DNA of 14,088 bases, from NCBI GenBank assembly GCA_943913325.1, contig CALTXP010000040.1, positions 1 to 14,088 on the forward strand, written 5' to 3'. A model generated the notes under the pieces. That model was not told where the DNA came from and did no database searches. It saw only the letters and a program-made list of their open reading frames with translations. Below, in pieces: positions 6,112 through 13,291 of this stretch. The translations under genes were made by a program, and so were the position numbers. The stretch is from an uncultured Anaerococcus sp. GTDB lineage: Bacteria > Bacillota > Clostridia > Tissierellales > Peptoniphilaceae. Each line of letters begins with the position of its first letter. The first letter of the stretch is position 1.

Positions 6112-8685
6112 ATGAAAAAACGCTACGATGTAACAGGTATGACTTGTGCGTCTTGCCAAGCCAATGTTACAAGAGCAGTTGAAAAACTTGGCGTTAATGA
6201 TGTAAATGTAAATCTTATCAATGAATCTATGAGTGTAGATTATGATGAAGATAAATTAAGCGATGATGATATCATCCATGCTGTAGAAAAAATAGGTTAT
6301 GGAGCTAGCTTAAAAGATAAAGAAAAATCAGCCACAGCTGACAAACCTAAAGAAAAAGACCAAGAGGAAAGCAATACTAAATTTAGATTAAAAGTATCCA
6401 TAGCTTTCTTAGTCCCACTTTTGTATATAGCTATGGGACCTATGATTGGTTTGCCAGTTCCTACTTTTATACAAGGAAGAGAAGGCTCTATAAATAATGC
6501 CTTTATACAATTTATACTAACTATTCCAGTATTAGTAGTAAATAGAAAGTTTTTTATAAATGGATTTAAAGGATTATTTAATAAAGCTCCGAACATGGAT
6601 ACCCTAGTAGCTCTAGGAGCAAGTGCAGCAACACTTTATGGGATTTTTGCTATAATGCGAATGGCCTATGGTTTTGGATTTAAACAACCAGAAATTATAG
6701 ATCAATATATGCATAACCTATATTTTGAGTCTGCTGCTATGATTCTAACTTTAATAACTCTTGGTAAATATTTTGAAGCTAGATCAAAGGGTCAAACTAA
6801 AGCATCCCTAGAAAATTTAATAAATCTAGCACCAAAAAAAGCAACAATTCTTGTTGATGGTAAGGAAAAAAGCGTAGATGTTTCTGAGATAGAAAAAGGA
6901 GATATAATCTTAATTAGACCTGGAGATTCTATTCCAGTGGATGGTGAGATTATAGAAGGCTCTTCCCTACTTGATGAGGCAGCATTGACTGGTGAATCTA
7001 TTCCTGTTAATAAAGGTGTTGGTGATGAAGTAATCACTGCAACTATTAACAAAGAAGGTTCATTTAAATTTAAAGCCACCAAAGTTGGAGAAGATACAAC
7101 TCTTGCCCAAATTATAAATCTAGTAAATGAAGCAAATGAAACCAAGGCTCCAATCGCTAAAATGGCAGATAAAATTTCAGCTATATTTGTACCAGCTGTA
7201 ATTTTAATTTCTATTGTTACATTCATAGTATGGATGGCACTAGGTTACAATTTTGAATTTGCATTAAATCTAATGATTTCAGTTTTAGTTATATCCTGTC
7301 CATGTGCCTTAGGTCTAGCTACACCGATGGCAATAATGGTTTCTACTGGAAAATCAGCAGAACTAGGTTTATTATTTAAAAACGCAGAAAGTTTAGAAAA
7401 CTTAAGTAAAGTTGATACTATATTACTAGATAAAACAGGAACTATTACTGAAGGTAGACCTCAAGTTACAGATGTAAAAGCTGACATAGACCATAATGAG
7501 TTTATAAAACTTGCAACATCTATAGAAAATTCATCTGAACACCCATTAAGTAATGCAATAGTTACCTATGCTAAGGAAAATAATATAGCTTCAGAAAATG
7601 TATCAGACTTTAATGCTATTTCCGGTAAAGGAATAAGTGCAACATATAATGGTCAAAGATACCTTGCAGGTAATTTAAAGCTAATGAAAGAAAATAATAT
7701 AGATCTTAAAAACTATATAGAAATAGCTGATACTTATGCAAATGAAGGTAAGACTTCTATGTACTTTGCTGATGAAAATCAAGTAATTGGTCTAATAGCT
7801 GCTAAGGACTTACCAAAAGCAACCTCAAAAATTGCTATAGATGAGCTTAAAAATCTAGGTTATGAAGTAACTATGGTAACTGGGGATAACGAAAAAACAG
7901 CAGAAGCAATCAGATCTGACTTAGGTATTGATAAAAAATTTGCTGATGTCCTACCTCAAGATAAAGATAAAGTTGTAAAACAATTGCAAGATATGGGTAA
8001 AAAAGTAACCATGGTAGGTGATGGTATTAATGATGCGCCGGCTCTTGCAAGAAGTGATATAGGTATTGCAATAGGAAATGGAACAGATGTCGCTATAGAT
8101 TCTGCAGATGTTGTACTAATGAGAAATTCACTACTCGATATAGTAAGTGCATTAGAACTTTCTAAATCAACAATTAAAACTATAAAGCAAAATCTATTCT
8201 GGGCTTTCTTTTATAATATAATACTAATTCCAGTAGCTGCTGGATTGCTATATCCTTTAAAAGGAATAATGCTTAATCCAATGTTTGCAGCTTTTGCAAT
8301 GAGTATGTCATCTATTTTTGTTTGTCTAAATTCACTAAGATTAAAAACTTTCAAAGCCGAATTTAAAAATCAAAATAAAATAGATGAATTAGAAAAATAT
8401 ACATCAAATAAACAAATAGAAAACTTACCAAATAAAGAATTAAAAGGAGAAGAAAAAATGGCAGAAACAAATAAATTAATAGTTAATGTAGATGGAATGA
8501 GTTGTGAACACTGTAAAGAACATGTTACAAAATCACTCGAAGAATTAGCATTTGTTGAAAAGGCTGACGTAAGCCTTGAAGATAATAATGCTACTGTAGA
8601 TTATTTTGGTACAGCAGATGAAGATGCTATAAAAAATGCAATCATAGATGCTGGATATGAATATAAAGGTGTTGAATATAAATAA
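6112..8685 (+). CDS. copA: Cu(I)-exporting P1B-1 ATPase with a fused C-terminal CopZ-like domain
   Basis: This membrane pump exports Cu(I) from the cytoplasm using ATP. Counting 857 residues from the ATG at 6112, the parts in order are: an N-terminal heavy-metal domain with GMTCASC at 9-15; the membrane helices; the actuator TGE at 293-295; the transport motif CPC at 396-398; the phosphorylation site DKTGT at 440-444; HP at 477-478; and GDGIND at 636-641. The last membrane segments carry YN at 701-702 and MSMSS at 730-734, which mark Cu(I) specificity. A Lys/Asn-rich linker (about 745-782) leads to a second metal domain with GMSCEHC at 795-801. The ATG at 6112 is preceded by AAGGAGG 4 nt away. 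A TTG at 6046 in the same frame lies in the -35 box and cannot be used from this promoter. The stop overlaps csoR by one base. Confidence 0.96.
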   Translation: MKKRYDVTGMTCASCQANVTRAVEKLGVNDVNVNLINESMSVDYDEDKLSDDDIIHAVEKIGYGASLKDKEKSATADKPKEKDQEESNTKFRLKVSIAFLVPLLYIAMGPMIGLPVPTFIQGREGSINNAFIQFILTIPVLVVNRKFFINGFKGLFNKAPNMDTLVALGASAATLYGIFAIMRMAYGFGFKQPEIIDQYMHNLYFESAAMILTLITLGKYFEARSKGQTKASLENLINLAPKKATILVDGKEKSVDVSEIEKGDIILIRPGDSIPVDGEIIEGSSLLDEAALTGESIPVNKGVGDEVITATINKEGSFKFKATKVGEDTTLAQIINLVNEANETKAPIAKMADKISAIFVPAVILISIVTFIVWMALGYNFEFALNLMISVLVISCPCALGLATPMAIMVSTGKSAELGLLFKNAESLENLSKVDTILLDKTGTITEGRPQVTDVKADIDHNEFIKLATSIENSSEHPLSNAIVTYAKENNIASENVSDFNAISGKGISATYNGQRYLAGNLKLMKENNIDLKNYIEIADTYANEGKTSMYFADENQVIGLIAAKDLPKATSKIAIDELKNLGYEVTMVTGDNEKTAEAIRSDLGIDKKFADVLPQDKDKVVKQLQDMGKKVTMVGDGINDAPALARSDIGIAIGNGTDVAIDSADVVLMRNSLLDIVSALELSKSTIKTIKQNLFWAFFYNIILIPVAAGLLYPLKGIMLNPMFAAFAMSMSSIFVCLNSLRLKTFKAEFKNQNKIDELEKYTSNKQIENLPNKELKGEEKMAETNKLIVNVDGMSCEHCKEHVTKSLEELAFVEKADVSLEDNNATVDYFGTADEDAIKNAIIDAGYEYKGVEYK
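8458..8685 (+). CDS. Possible internally initiated CopZ-like copper chaperone within copA
   Basis: Inside the copA frame, AAAGGAGA at 8443-8450 followed by a 7-nt A-rich spacer precedes an in-frame ATG at 8458. From there 75 residues make exactly one heavy-metal-associated domain (MAETNKLIVNVDGMSCEHC at its start). It has the CopZ-type GMSC-x-HC copper-binding site and the beta-alpha-beta pattern of free CopZ. The ribosome binding site is as strong as those of the true genes here, and the linker before it (rich in K, N and E) is not part of any domain. I infer that ribosomes can start here and make a free cytosolic chaperone in addition to the fusion. The alternative is that an ancestral copA-copZ pair fused and the old start signal is a relic. 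Expression is unproven. Confidence 0.5.
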   Translation: MAETNKLIVNVDGMSCEHCKEHVTKSLEELAFVEKADVSLEDNNATVDYFGTADEDAIKNAIIDAGYEYKGVEYK

Positions 8686-8960
8686 TGCATGCTGATAAGG
8701 CAAATACGATAAGAAAACTAAAAACTGTCGGTGGTCAAATCGATGGTTTAATCAAAATGGTTGAAGATGATAGATACTGTATAGATATTAGCAACCAAGT
8801 AATGGCTTCTATATCTATACTCAAAAATATCAATAAAGAAGTTTTATCTGCACATCTTAACCATTGTGTATATGAAGCTTTAGAAAATGATGATCCAGAA
8901 GATGCTAAAGAAAAATTAGCAGAGATTGAAGACATCATAAATAAGCTTAATAAATTGTAA
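8685..8960 (+). CDS. csoR: Copper-sensing transcriptional repressor CsoR
   Basis: This is an all-helical tetrameric repressor that leaves DNA when it binds Cu(I). Its 91 residues contain the CsoR ligand set with exact spacing: C32 (in DRYCIDI), H57 and C61 (in AHLNHCV), so 25 and 29 residues apart as in the Mycobacterium tuberculosis protein (C36, H61, C65). The histidine argues against the persulfide sensor CstR, which lacks it. The arrangement also differs from the nickel and formaldehyde sensors RcnR and FrmR. The ATG overlaps the copA stop in TAATG, so translation is probably coupled to that of copA. No good ribosome binding site of its own is seen. It likely represses its own operon through the repeat at 6082-6098. 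A terminator follows directly. Confidence 0.94.
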   Translation: MHADKANTIRKLKTVGGQIDGLIKMVEDDRYCIDISNQVMASISILKNINKEVLSAHLNHCVYEALENDDPEDAKEKLAEIEDIINKLNKL

Positions 8961-8968
8961 AAACACAT

Positions 8969-8997
8969 AAAAGGCTCCTTTAAATAGGAGCCTTTTT
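8969..8997. terminator. Bidirectional intrinsic terminator between csoR and queT
   Basis: An 11-bp stem (AAAAGGCTCCT with AGGAGCCTTTT) encloses the 6-nt loop TTAAAT and is flanked by T-runs on the plus strand and on the minus strand. It sits between the convergent csoR and queT genes and can stop transcription from both sides. Confidence 0.9.
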
Positions 8998-9000
8998 GAT

Positions 9001-9504
9001 TTAGAATTCTTTAATATATTTCATAAATCCTCTATTATCTTCTAATATTTTAAAAACTATAACAGCTATGATACTTACCATAACAAATTCACTAGCCATA
9101 AAAGAAAATAGCATTGTTATGAAAGCACCAGTATTATCTAAAAGTATATATGTGCCAATAGCTGGAACTGACACCATTAATACTGGAAATAGAGATGCTA
9201 TAAATAATTTATCAGTTTTCCCCATTAGTTTGAAAGCTACATATGAAGAAAGTGTTCCAAATATAACATCAAACCACGCCATAGGACTAAATAAATTTGC
9301 TATTGCACATCCTAAAACAAGGCCTGGTATAAATCTTTTATTGTAAAAAACCAATAAAACTAATATTTCCGAAAATCTAAATTGAATAGGTCCATATTGT
9401 GGCATAGGTACTATTAAGGTTAATACTGCATATAAAGCAGCTACTACTGCTGATCCAACTAAATATCTAGTATCATTTGTAAGTTTATTTTTATCTTTAT
9501 TCAT
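9001..9504 (-). CDS. queT: QueT family transporter, substrate-binding (S) component
   Basis: This is an integral membrane protein of 167 residues of the QueT family, the predicted substrate component of an energy-coupling-factor transporter for queuosine precursors (preQ0/preQ1). The N-terminal cytoplasmic stretch is followed by about five to six hydrophobic segments. Family landmarks are AVVAALYAVLTL near 20-31, YGPIQFRFSEIL near 37-48, GCAIANLFSP and WFDVIFGTLSSYVA in the middle. A longer reading from an ATG at 9549 would add MFSWHPLLKKYQGEK, but that ATG lies inside the riboswitch stem. The ATG at 9504 follows AAGGAG at normal spacing and is chosen. It should work with a shared EcfA/EcfA'/EcfT module encoded elsewhere. 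The preQ1-type riboswitch in its leader supports the substrate assignment. Confidence 0.92.
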   Translation of the reverse strand: MNKDKNKLTNDTRYLVGSAVVAALYAVLTLIVPMPQYGPIQFRFSEILVLLVFYNKRFIPGLVLGCAIANLFSPMAWFDVIFGTLSSYVAFKLMGKTDKLFIASLFPVLMVSVPAIGTYILLDNTGAFITMLFSFMASEFVMVSIIAVIVFKILEDNRGFMKYIKEF

Positions 9505-9510
9505 TTTTTC

Positions 9511-9552
9511 TCCTTGATATTTTTTTAATAATGGGTGCCAAGAAAACATTAC
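9511..9552 (-). promoter_or_regulatory. preQ1-I-type riboswitch controlling queT translation
   Basis: On the minus strand, TAATG (9551-9547) pairs with CATTA (9533-9529) around the loop TTTTCTTGGCACC. The A-rich tail TTAAAAAAATAT then leads to CAAG (9516-9513), which can pair with CTTG in the loop (9542-9539) to make an H-type pseudoknot. CAAG is part of the AAGGAG ribosome binding site, so ligand binding would hide it and lower translation. The stem, short loop, C-containing core, A-rich third loop and tail pairing match the known preQ1-I fold (B. subtilis and Thermoanaerobacter examples), and the gene downstream is queT. The whole switch is about 40 nt. Confidence 0.8.
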
Positions 9553-9558
9553 TTTGTA

Positions 9559-9586
9559 AATATACCTTAATTTTAAAACAGTCCAA
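9559..9586 (-). promoter_or_regulatory. Promoter of queT
   Basis: On the minus strand, TTGGAC (9586-9581) and TATATT (9564-9559) are separated by 16 bp. Transcription would begin around 9552, right at the 5' edge of the riboswitch stem, which fits a short leader. Confidence 0.5.
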
Positions 9587-9627
9587 ACAATTATTGAAGC
9601 CTAACAAAGTTTGAGTAAAGTATTGAT

Positions 9628-10536
9628 ATGAAAAAGCAAATTTTATTAGTTCCTTTCATCTTGCTGCTAACTTCTTGCTCAGCAGAATTTAATAATAATG
9701 GTGAAGAACTAATTGATCAAGAAAATATGAATATAGTATCCGATATTAATGAACTTGCAATAAATACTTTTATAAAGCGAGATAAATCAACTGCTGTAAA
9801 AAATATAGATGATTCAATAAAAAATGAGAATATAAACTTTACACCAAAAGCAAAATCAGATGTAAAAGAAGAAATAATTAAAAATGTTGAAAAACAAGCT
9901 GCTAGCGATCCTAAAGCTAAATGGGTATATGATAATTATTATAATATAAGTAATGTAGAGGCTTATCTAACAGGTAATGACACAGATACTATAGAATTCG
10001 TTTATAATATGAATAATGGAGAAACAGACTTTAAGAGTACTCCAGGTGAATCTATAAAATTAAATCGAAAAACTCCTTACTATATACAATGGGATAACAG
10101 ATGGGCTTATTTAGATTTAGGAGAAAGAAATATAGGAATTTCTGGTTGTGGGCCAACTTCCGTATCTATGGTACTATCAAGACTAAAAAATGACCCTAAT
10201 ATAACCCCAGATAAGGTAGCAAAAGATGCAAAAAGTTATATGACAAGCGAAGGAATATCCTGGAACTTTTTTTCTAAAGAAGCAGAAAAATACAACTATG
10301 CTGTTAAAGACATAAACTTAGATGAAAACGAAATGAAAAAAGCTCTAAAGAGTGGTCCTTTAATAGTTTCTGTAAAAAAAGGTTACTTTACACTCTTTGG
10401 TCATATTTTCGTAATAGATTCTTATAAAGATGGGAAATTCCTTATAAATGATCCCAATAGTGTAAAAAATACTATGCGTCCGTGGACTTATGATGAGATA
10501 AAAGATCAAATAGTTCATATATGGCAAATATATTAA
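9628..10536 (+). CDS. C39-like cysteine peptidase lipoprotein
   Basis: This is a predicted lipoprotein anchored on the outer face of the membrane. Residues 1-17 form a lipoprotein signal with lipobox LTSC, and the lipidated cysteine would be C17. Residues 18-145 are a hydrophilic, Asn/Asp/Lys-rich region I do not recognise. The C-terminal half is a papain-like peptidase of the C39-like type (Peptidase_C39_2). It opens with YYIQWDNRWA (Q154 as oxyanion glutamine), followed by the nucleophile C174 in SGCGPTSVSM, H259 in FGHIFVID and D275 in INDPNS, so the triad is complete. No transporter or leader peptide gene is nearby, so it is not a bacteriocin exporter protease; a cell-wall or surface substrate is more likely but unknown. 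No clear ribosome binding site precedes the ATG. It is divergent from queT. Confidence 0.85.
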   Translation: MKKQILLVPFILLLTSCSAEFNNNGEELIDQENMNIVSDINELAINTFIKRDKSTAVKNIDDSIKNENINFTPKAKSDVKEEIIKNVEKQAASDPKAKWVYDNYYNISNVEAYLTGNDTDTIEFVYNMNNGETDFKSTPGESIKLNRKTPYYIQWDNRWAYLDLGERNIGISGCGPTSVSMVLSRLKNDPNITPDKVAKDAKSYMTSEGISWNFFSKEAEKYNYAVKDINLDENEMKKALKSGPLIVSVKKGYFTLFGHIFVIDSYKDGKFLINDPNSVKNTMRPWTYDEIKDQIVHIWQIY

Positions 10537-10537
10537 T

Positions 10538-10566
10538 TTGACAAATTCAAAATGAAGTTGTATACT
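10538..10566 (+). promoter_or_regulatory. Strong promoter of tRNA-Lys
   Basis: TTGACA at 10538-10543 and TATACT at 10561-10566 with an ideal 17-bp spacer make this the best promoter in the window. The -35 begins one base after the stop codon of the peptidase gene. Transcription should start near 10573, about ten bases before the mature tRNA. Confidence 0.85.
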
Positions 10567-10583
10567 ATAAAAGTATTCACTTC

Positions 10584-10659
10584 GCACCATTAGCTCAGTT
10601 GGTAGAGCACCTGACTCTTAATCAGGGTGTCCAGAGTTCGAGTCTCTGATGGTGCACCA
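10584..10659 (+). tRNA. tRNA-Lys (anticodon CTT)
   Basis: The sequence folds into a complete cloverleaf. The acceptor stem GCACCAT pairs with ATGGTGC. The D-arm has GCTC...GAGC with GTTGGT in its loop. The anticodon stem CCTGA / TCAGG has loop CTCTTAA, giving anticodon CTT, and the T-arm is CAGAG-TTCGAGT-CTCTG. The discriminator is A and the 3' CCA is encoded. It reads AAG, the rarer lysine codon in this AT-rich genome. It is a single tRNA with its own promoter and terminator. Confidence 0.97.
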
Positions 10660-10667
10660 ATTAATTT

Positions 10668-10696
10668 TAGAGAGTTTTATTAACTCTCTATTTTTT
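10668..10696 (+). terminator. Intrinsic terminator of tRNA-Lys
   Basis: A 9-bp stem, TAGAGAGTT with AACTCTCTA around a 5-nt loop, is followed by TTTTTT. It starts 8 nt after the tRNA CCA end. Confidence 0.85.
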
Positions 10697-10700
10697 ATGC

Positions 10701-10736
10701 ACAAAAATAGTATGAGTTTTTATACTCATACTATTT
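10701..10736 (-). terminator. Intrinsic terminator of the alcohol dehydrogenase operon
   Basis: A perfect 13-bp inverted repeat, AAATAGTATGAGT / ACTCATACTATTT, encloses TTTTAT. On the minus strand it is followed by TTTTG. It overlaps the stop codon of the DUF4298 gene. The tRNA terminator lies back to back with it, so the two convergent units are insulated from each other. Confidence 0.8.
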
Positions 10737-11039
10737 ATCTTTATCTTGAATAATATAATTTGCGAGATCTAAAAGCTCACGCGCCATATTATAATTATCT
10801 CCTAGTAGGTCATATATGGCATCTTCAGTTAGAATACCTTGATTAATATTATCAGATATTTCTCCCCTATCAGATGCATCATGATCTTTTAAAAAATCAT
10901 CACTGTAATAATACTCTTCTAATTTCTCAAAATCCTTTTGATGGTCTTTAAACTCTTTTAAGGACTTAGAAAGATCTTCTAAAAATTTTTGATGATCTTC
11001 ATATATTTTTGTATATTCTTTTATATGTTCGTAATTCAT
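10731..11039 (-). CDS. DUF4298 family protein
   Basis: This is a small soluble acidic protein of 102 residues with no signal peptide or membrane segment. The first half is a heptad-rich, probably coiled-coil helix with many K, E and D residues (IYEDHQKFLEDLSKSLKEF). It is followed by YYYSDDFLKDHD near 44-55, then GILTEDAIYDLLGDN near 68-82, which is the conserved core I associate with DUF4298. The molecular function of this family is unknown. The start codon follows an AAAGG site that overlaps the end of the upstream serine-hydrolase gene, only 3 nt away, so both are clearly in one transcript. A terminator lies at its end, making it the last gene of the operon. Confidence 0.8.
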   Translation of the reverse strand: MNYEHIKEYTKIYEDHQKFLEDLSKSLKEFKDHQKDFEKLEEYYYSDDFLKDHDASDRGEISDNINQGILTEDAIYDLLGDNYNMARELLDLANYIIQDKDK

Positions 11040-11042
11040 TTT

Positions 11043-11984
11043 TTACCTTTCATTAATCATAGATATTATTTTATCAACATCATTCTTAATTTCATAACCT
11101 TTATTATCAGAACCGCTGTTTGTTGTTATTATTAAGACCTCTAATTTTTTAAATAAAACAATTAGCTGCCCGCCAGTTCCAGATGCAAATATTACTCCAT
11201 TATCAGATAACCATATACCATAACCATAATTATCTTCTGATAAAAATTTTCTTTTACTTTCATTAGAATTTTTAAACAATGGTCTTGTGATTTTTTTTAT
11301 CCAATTGCAACTAACAATTTGTTTTCCATTGAATTTTCCATCATTCATTAACAATTTGCCTATGCTAAGCATATCACTATCACAAAGATGAATCTTAGTT
11401 GCTCCCGCTAGATAATCACCATATCTTTCCCATCTAGCATCATTTATATTAAGTTGCTTAAATAAATTTTCATCTATAAAATCAAAAAGATCATATCCCA
11501 AATATTCTTGCATTGTTGCAGCTAATAAATAAAATCCCGCATTAGAATATAAAAAGTAATTACCAGGCTTGTAATATATTGGATAATTTATTGTATAATC
11601 AAATAAATTATCATAATCCTTAGGGTCTATATCTTTACTCATCAATAATAAATCTCTGTATCCAGTAGTATGAGTTAAGAGATGTTTTATTCTTACTTCT
11701 TCAAGATATCTTAGATTCTTCTTATTGTTAAGATTTATCTTATCTTTTAGTATAGGATAAATTAAAGTTTCTTCATTAAAATCATTATTAGATTTCTCTA
11801 TTAAAATTCCACAAGCTAAAGCTAATACTGTTTTAGATATAGACCTGACATCAAATATCTTATCATTTGAAAAATCAATACATTGGCCAGTTTTATTGTC
11901 AAATATAATTATACTTTCAGCAGAATCTTCTTTATTAACTATCTCATTAGCTATTATCTCTAAATCTGACATATATTCCTTCAT
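11043..11984 (-). CDS. Serine hydrolase, beta-lactamase/penicillin-binding-protein-like family
   Basis: This is a class C beta-lactamase-fold hydrolase (PF00144 type; esterases, D-aminopeptidases and penicillin-recognising enzymes) of 313 residues. Numbered from the ATG at 11984, the active-site S-x-x-K is S48-I-S-K51 in DVRSISKT, the Y-x-N motif is Y146-S-N148 in LYSNAGF, and the third motif is GTGGQ at 269-273. HLLTHTTG at 101-108 is a further family hallmark. There is no signal peptide, so the protein is probably cytoplasmic and an esterase or peptidase rather than a drug-resistance lactamase. The start is uncertain. The ATG at 11984 overlaps the dehydrogenase stop (TGATG, coupling), an ATG at 11972 has a better GAAGGA site 4 nt ahead, and a TTG at 11987 is in frame. 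The substrate is unknown. Confidence 0.88.
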   Translation of the reverse strand: MKEYMSDLEIIANEIVNKEDSAESIIIFDNKTGQCIDFSNDKIFDVRSISKTVLALACGILIEKSNNDFNEETLIYPILKDKINLNNKKNLRYLEEVRIKHLLTHTTGYRDLLLMSKDIDPKDYDNLFDYTINYPIYYKPGNYFLYSNAGFYLLAATMQEYLGYDLFDFIDENLFKQLNINDARWERYGDYLAGATKIHLCDSDMLSIGKLLMNDGKFNGKQIVSCNWIKKITRPLFKNSNESKRKFLSEDNYGYGIWLSDNGVIFASGTGGQLIVLFKKLEVLIITTNSGSDNKGYEIKNDVDKIISMINER

Positions 11985-13156
11985 CAAAAAGCCATTTTAT
12001 AAATATTTAAAATATCTTTTTCCTTTAAGTTTTTAAATCCATTTATCTCAGCTTTTGACCTATTGTTAACACAATTTCTTGCCATAATAGGTAAGTCTTC
12101 TTCCTTAAATCCTTCTTTTTGTAAGTTTTCAGGAATTCCTAATGAAATAAAGAACTCCCTTAGAGCTTCTATTGCCTCTTTCGCATCATCAAAAGTTGAT
12201 TCAGTTTTCTCTATATCAAAAACATTATAACCAAATTCAGCGATTTTTTGACTTCTTTCATTATCTAAACAATACTCTAACCAGTATGGAGTAAGTATTG
12301 CAAGTCCAACCCCATGAGTTATATCTCTTAATGCAGAAAGTTCATGCTCCATGGGATGTACTGACCAATCTGTAGATTTTCCAGCATTTAATAAACCATT
12401 TATAGCCCAAGAATTTGCCCAGATAAGATTTGCACGTGCCTCATAATTATTAGGTTCTTTTATAGCAATAGGGCCATATTTCATACAAGTTTTTAATATA
12501 CTTTCAGCAAATCTATCTTCAAGATAAGCACCATCATTTAGCGTGAAATAATTCTCCATTGTATGGCTCATTATATCGCAAGTACCAGCAGCAGTCTGAT
12601 ATCCACTTACACTGTAGGTGTATTCTGGATTTATGAGGGCAAATTTAGGTCTAGCATACTCTGATCCCCAGCCAAGTTTTTGACCAGTTTCTTCATTTGT
12701 AATTACTGAACCAGAATTCATCTCTGAACCTGTAGCAGCAAGAGTTAATATACTTGCTAGAGGAATTGCATCTTTAGGATTTTCTTTCCCTATGACAATA
12801 TCCCAAGGATCAGAATCAGTTTTAGAAGCAACAGCAATTAACTTAGCAGAATCAATAGTTGATCCTCCACCTACTGCAAGTATAAAATCAATGTCATTTT
12901 CTTTTGCAATTTTTACACCTTCACGAACTTTATCAATTCTTGGATTAGGTACTATACCTGGAAGTTCAAATATTTCGATTGAACTTTCTTCAAATAGTTT
13001 AATAATATCATCATAAAGTCCAATTTTTTTTATACTATTTCTCCCATAAACTAATAGAACCTTATTACCATAATTTTTAATCTCTCCTGGCAGATTTTTA
13101 AGTTGATCTTTTCCAAATAAAATCTTAGTTGATATATTAAAAATAAAATCTTGCAT
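11984..13156 (-). CDS. Iron-containing alcohol dehydrogenase, NADPH-dependent butanol dehydrogenase/YqhD type
   Basis: This group III alcohol dehydrogenase reduces aldehydes to alcohols, probably with NADPH, in the cytosol. Its 390 residues match the YqhD/BDH group. The dinucleotide site has GRNSIKKIGLYD near 38-49 and GGGSTIDSAK at 96-105. The four metal ligands are all present: D194 and H198 (CDIMSHTMENYF), H267 (HPMEHELSA) and H281 (THGVGLAILTP), with the same numbering as in E. coli YqhD. ATGSEMN near 141-147 is another family motif. The metal may be Fe or Zn. AAGGAG precedes the ATG at good spacing. It leads the operon with the serine hydrolase and the DUF4298 protein. A TATAAA lies about 20 bp upstream of the start without a clear -35. 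The physiological role is either fermentative alcohol formation or aldehyde detoxification. Confidence 0.93.
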   Translation of the reverse strand: MQDFIFNISTKILFGKDQLKNLPGEIKNYGNKVLLVYGRNSIKKIGLYDDIIKLFEESSIEIFELPGIVPNPRIDKVREGVKIAKENDIDFILAVGGGSTIDSAKLIAVASKTDSDPWDIVIGKENPKDAIPLASILTLAATGSEMNSGSVITNEETGQKLGWGSEYARPKFALINPEYTYSVSGYQTAAGTCDIMSHTMENYFTLNDGAYLEDRFAESILKTCMKYGPIAIKEPNNYEARANLIWANSWAINGLLNAGKSTDWSVHPMEHELSALRDITHGVGLAILTPYWLEYCLDNERSQKIAEFGYNVFDIEKTESTFDDAKEAIEALREFFISLGIPENLQKEGFKEEDLPIMARNCVNNRSKAEINGFKNLKEKDILNIYKMAF

Positions 13157-13291
13157 TTTTTCTCCTTCACTTTTCTTTATATAATGCTATTTACCCAATT
13201 TATAATGCGAATGAAATTTTTTCTTTTAATAATATAAGGAAAAAAATTAATAACTGGTAAATGAGTAAAGTCAAATTTATCCATATATATT

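Noticed and set aside
6297..7226. Two minus-strand reading frames within copA (6297-6596, 6792-7226)
   Set aside because: They are antisense shadows of a clearly coding ATPase with all motifs intact.
9505..9549. Longer queT reading frame starting at an ATG at 9549
   Set aside because: The ATG lies in the P1 stem of the riboswitch and has no ribosome binding site. The ATG at 9504 follows AAGGAG and matches the family start.
10668..10736. Back-to-back inverted repeats as a possible insertion-sequence end or attachment site after the tRNA
   Set aside because: Both repeats are fully explained as terminators of the convergent tRNA and DUF4298 units. No repeat of the tRNA 3' end or integrase gene is present.
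11043..11987. Beta-lactam resistance gene
   Set aside because: The motifs place it in the wide serine hydrolase family, but it has no signal peptide. Context points to metabolism, not resistance.
13157..13291. Promoter or terminator between the dehydrogenase and MATE genes
   Set aside because: Only AT-rich stretches and isolated TATAAA-like words are present, without a -35 or a GC-containing hairpin.
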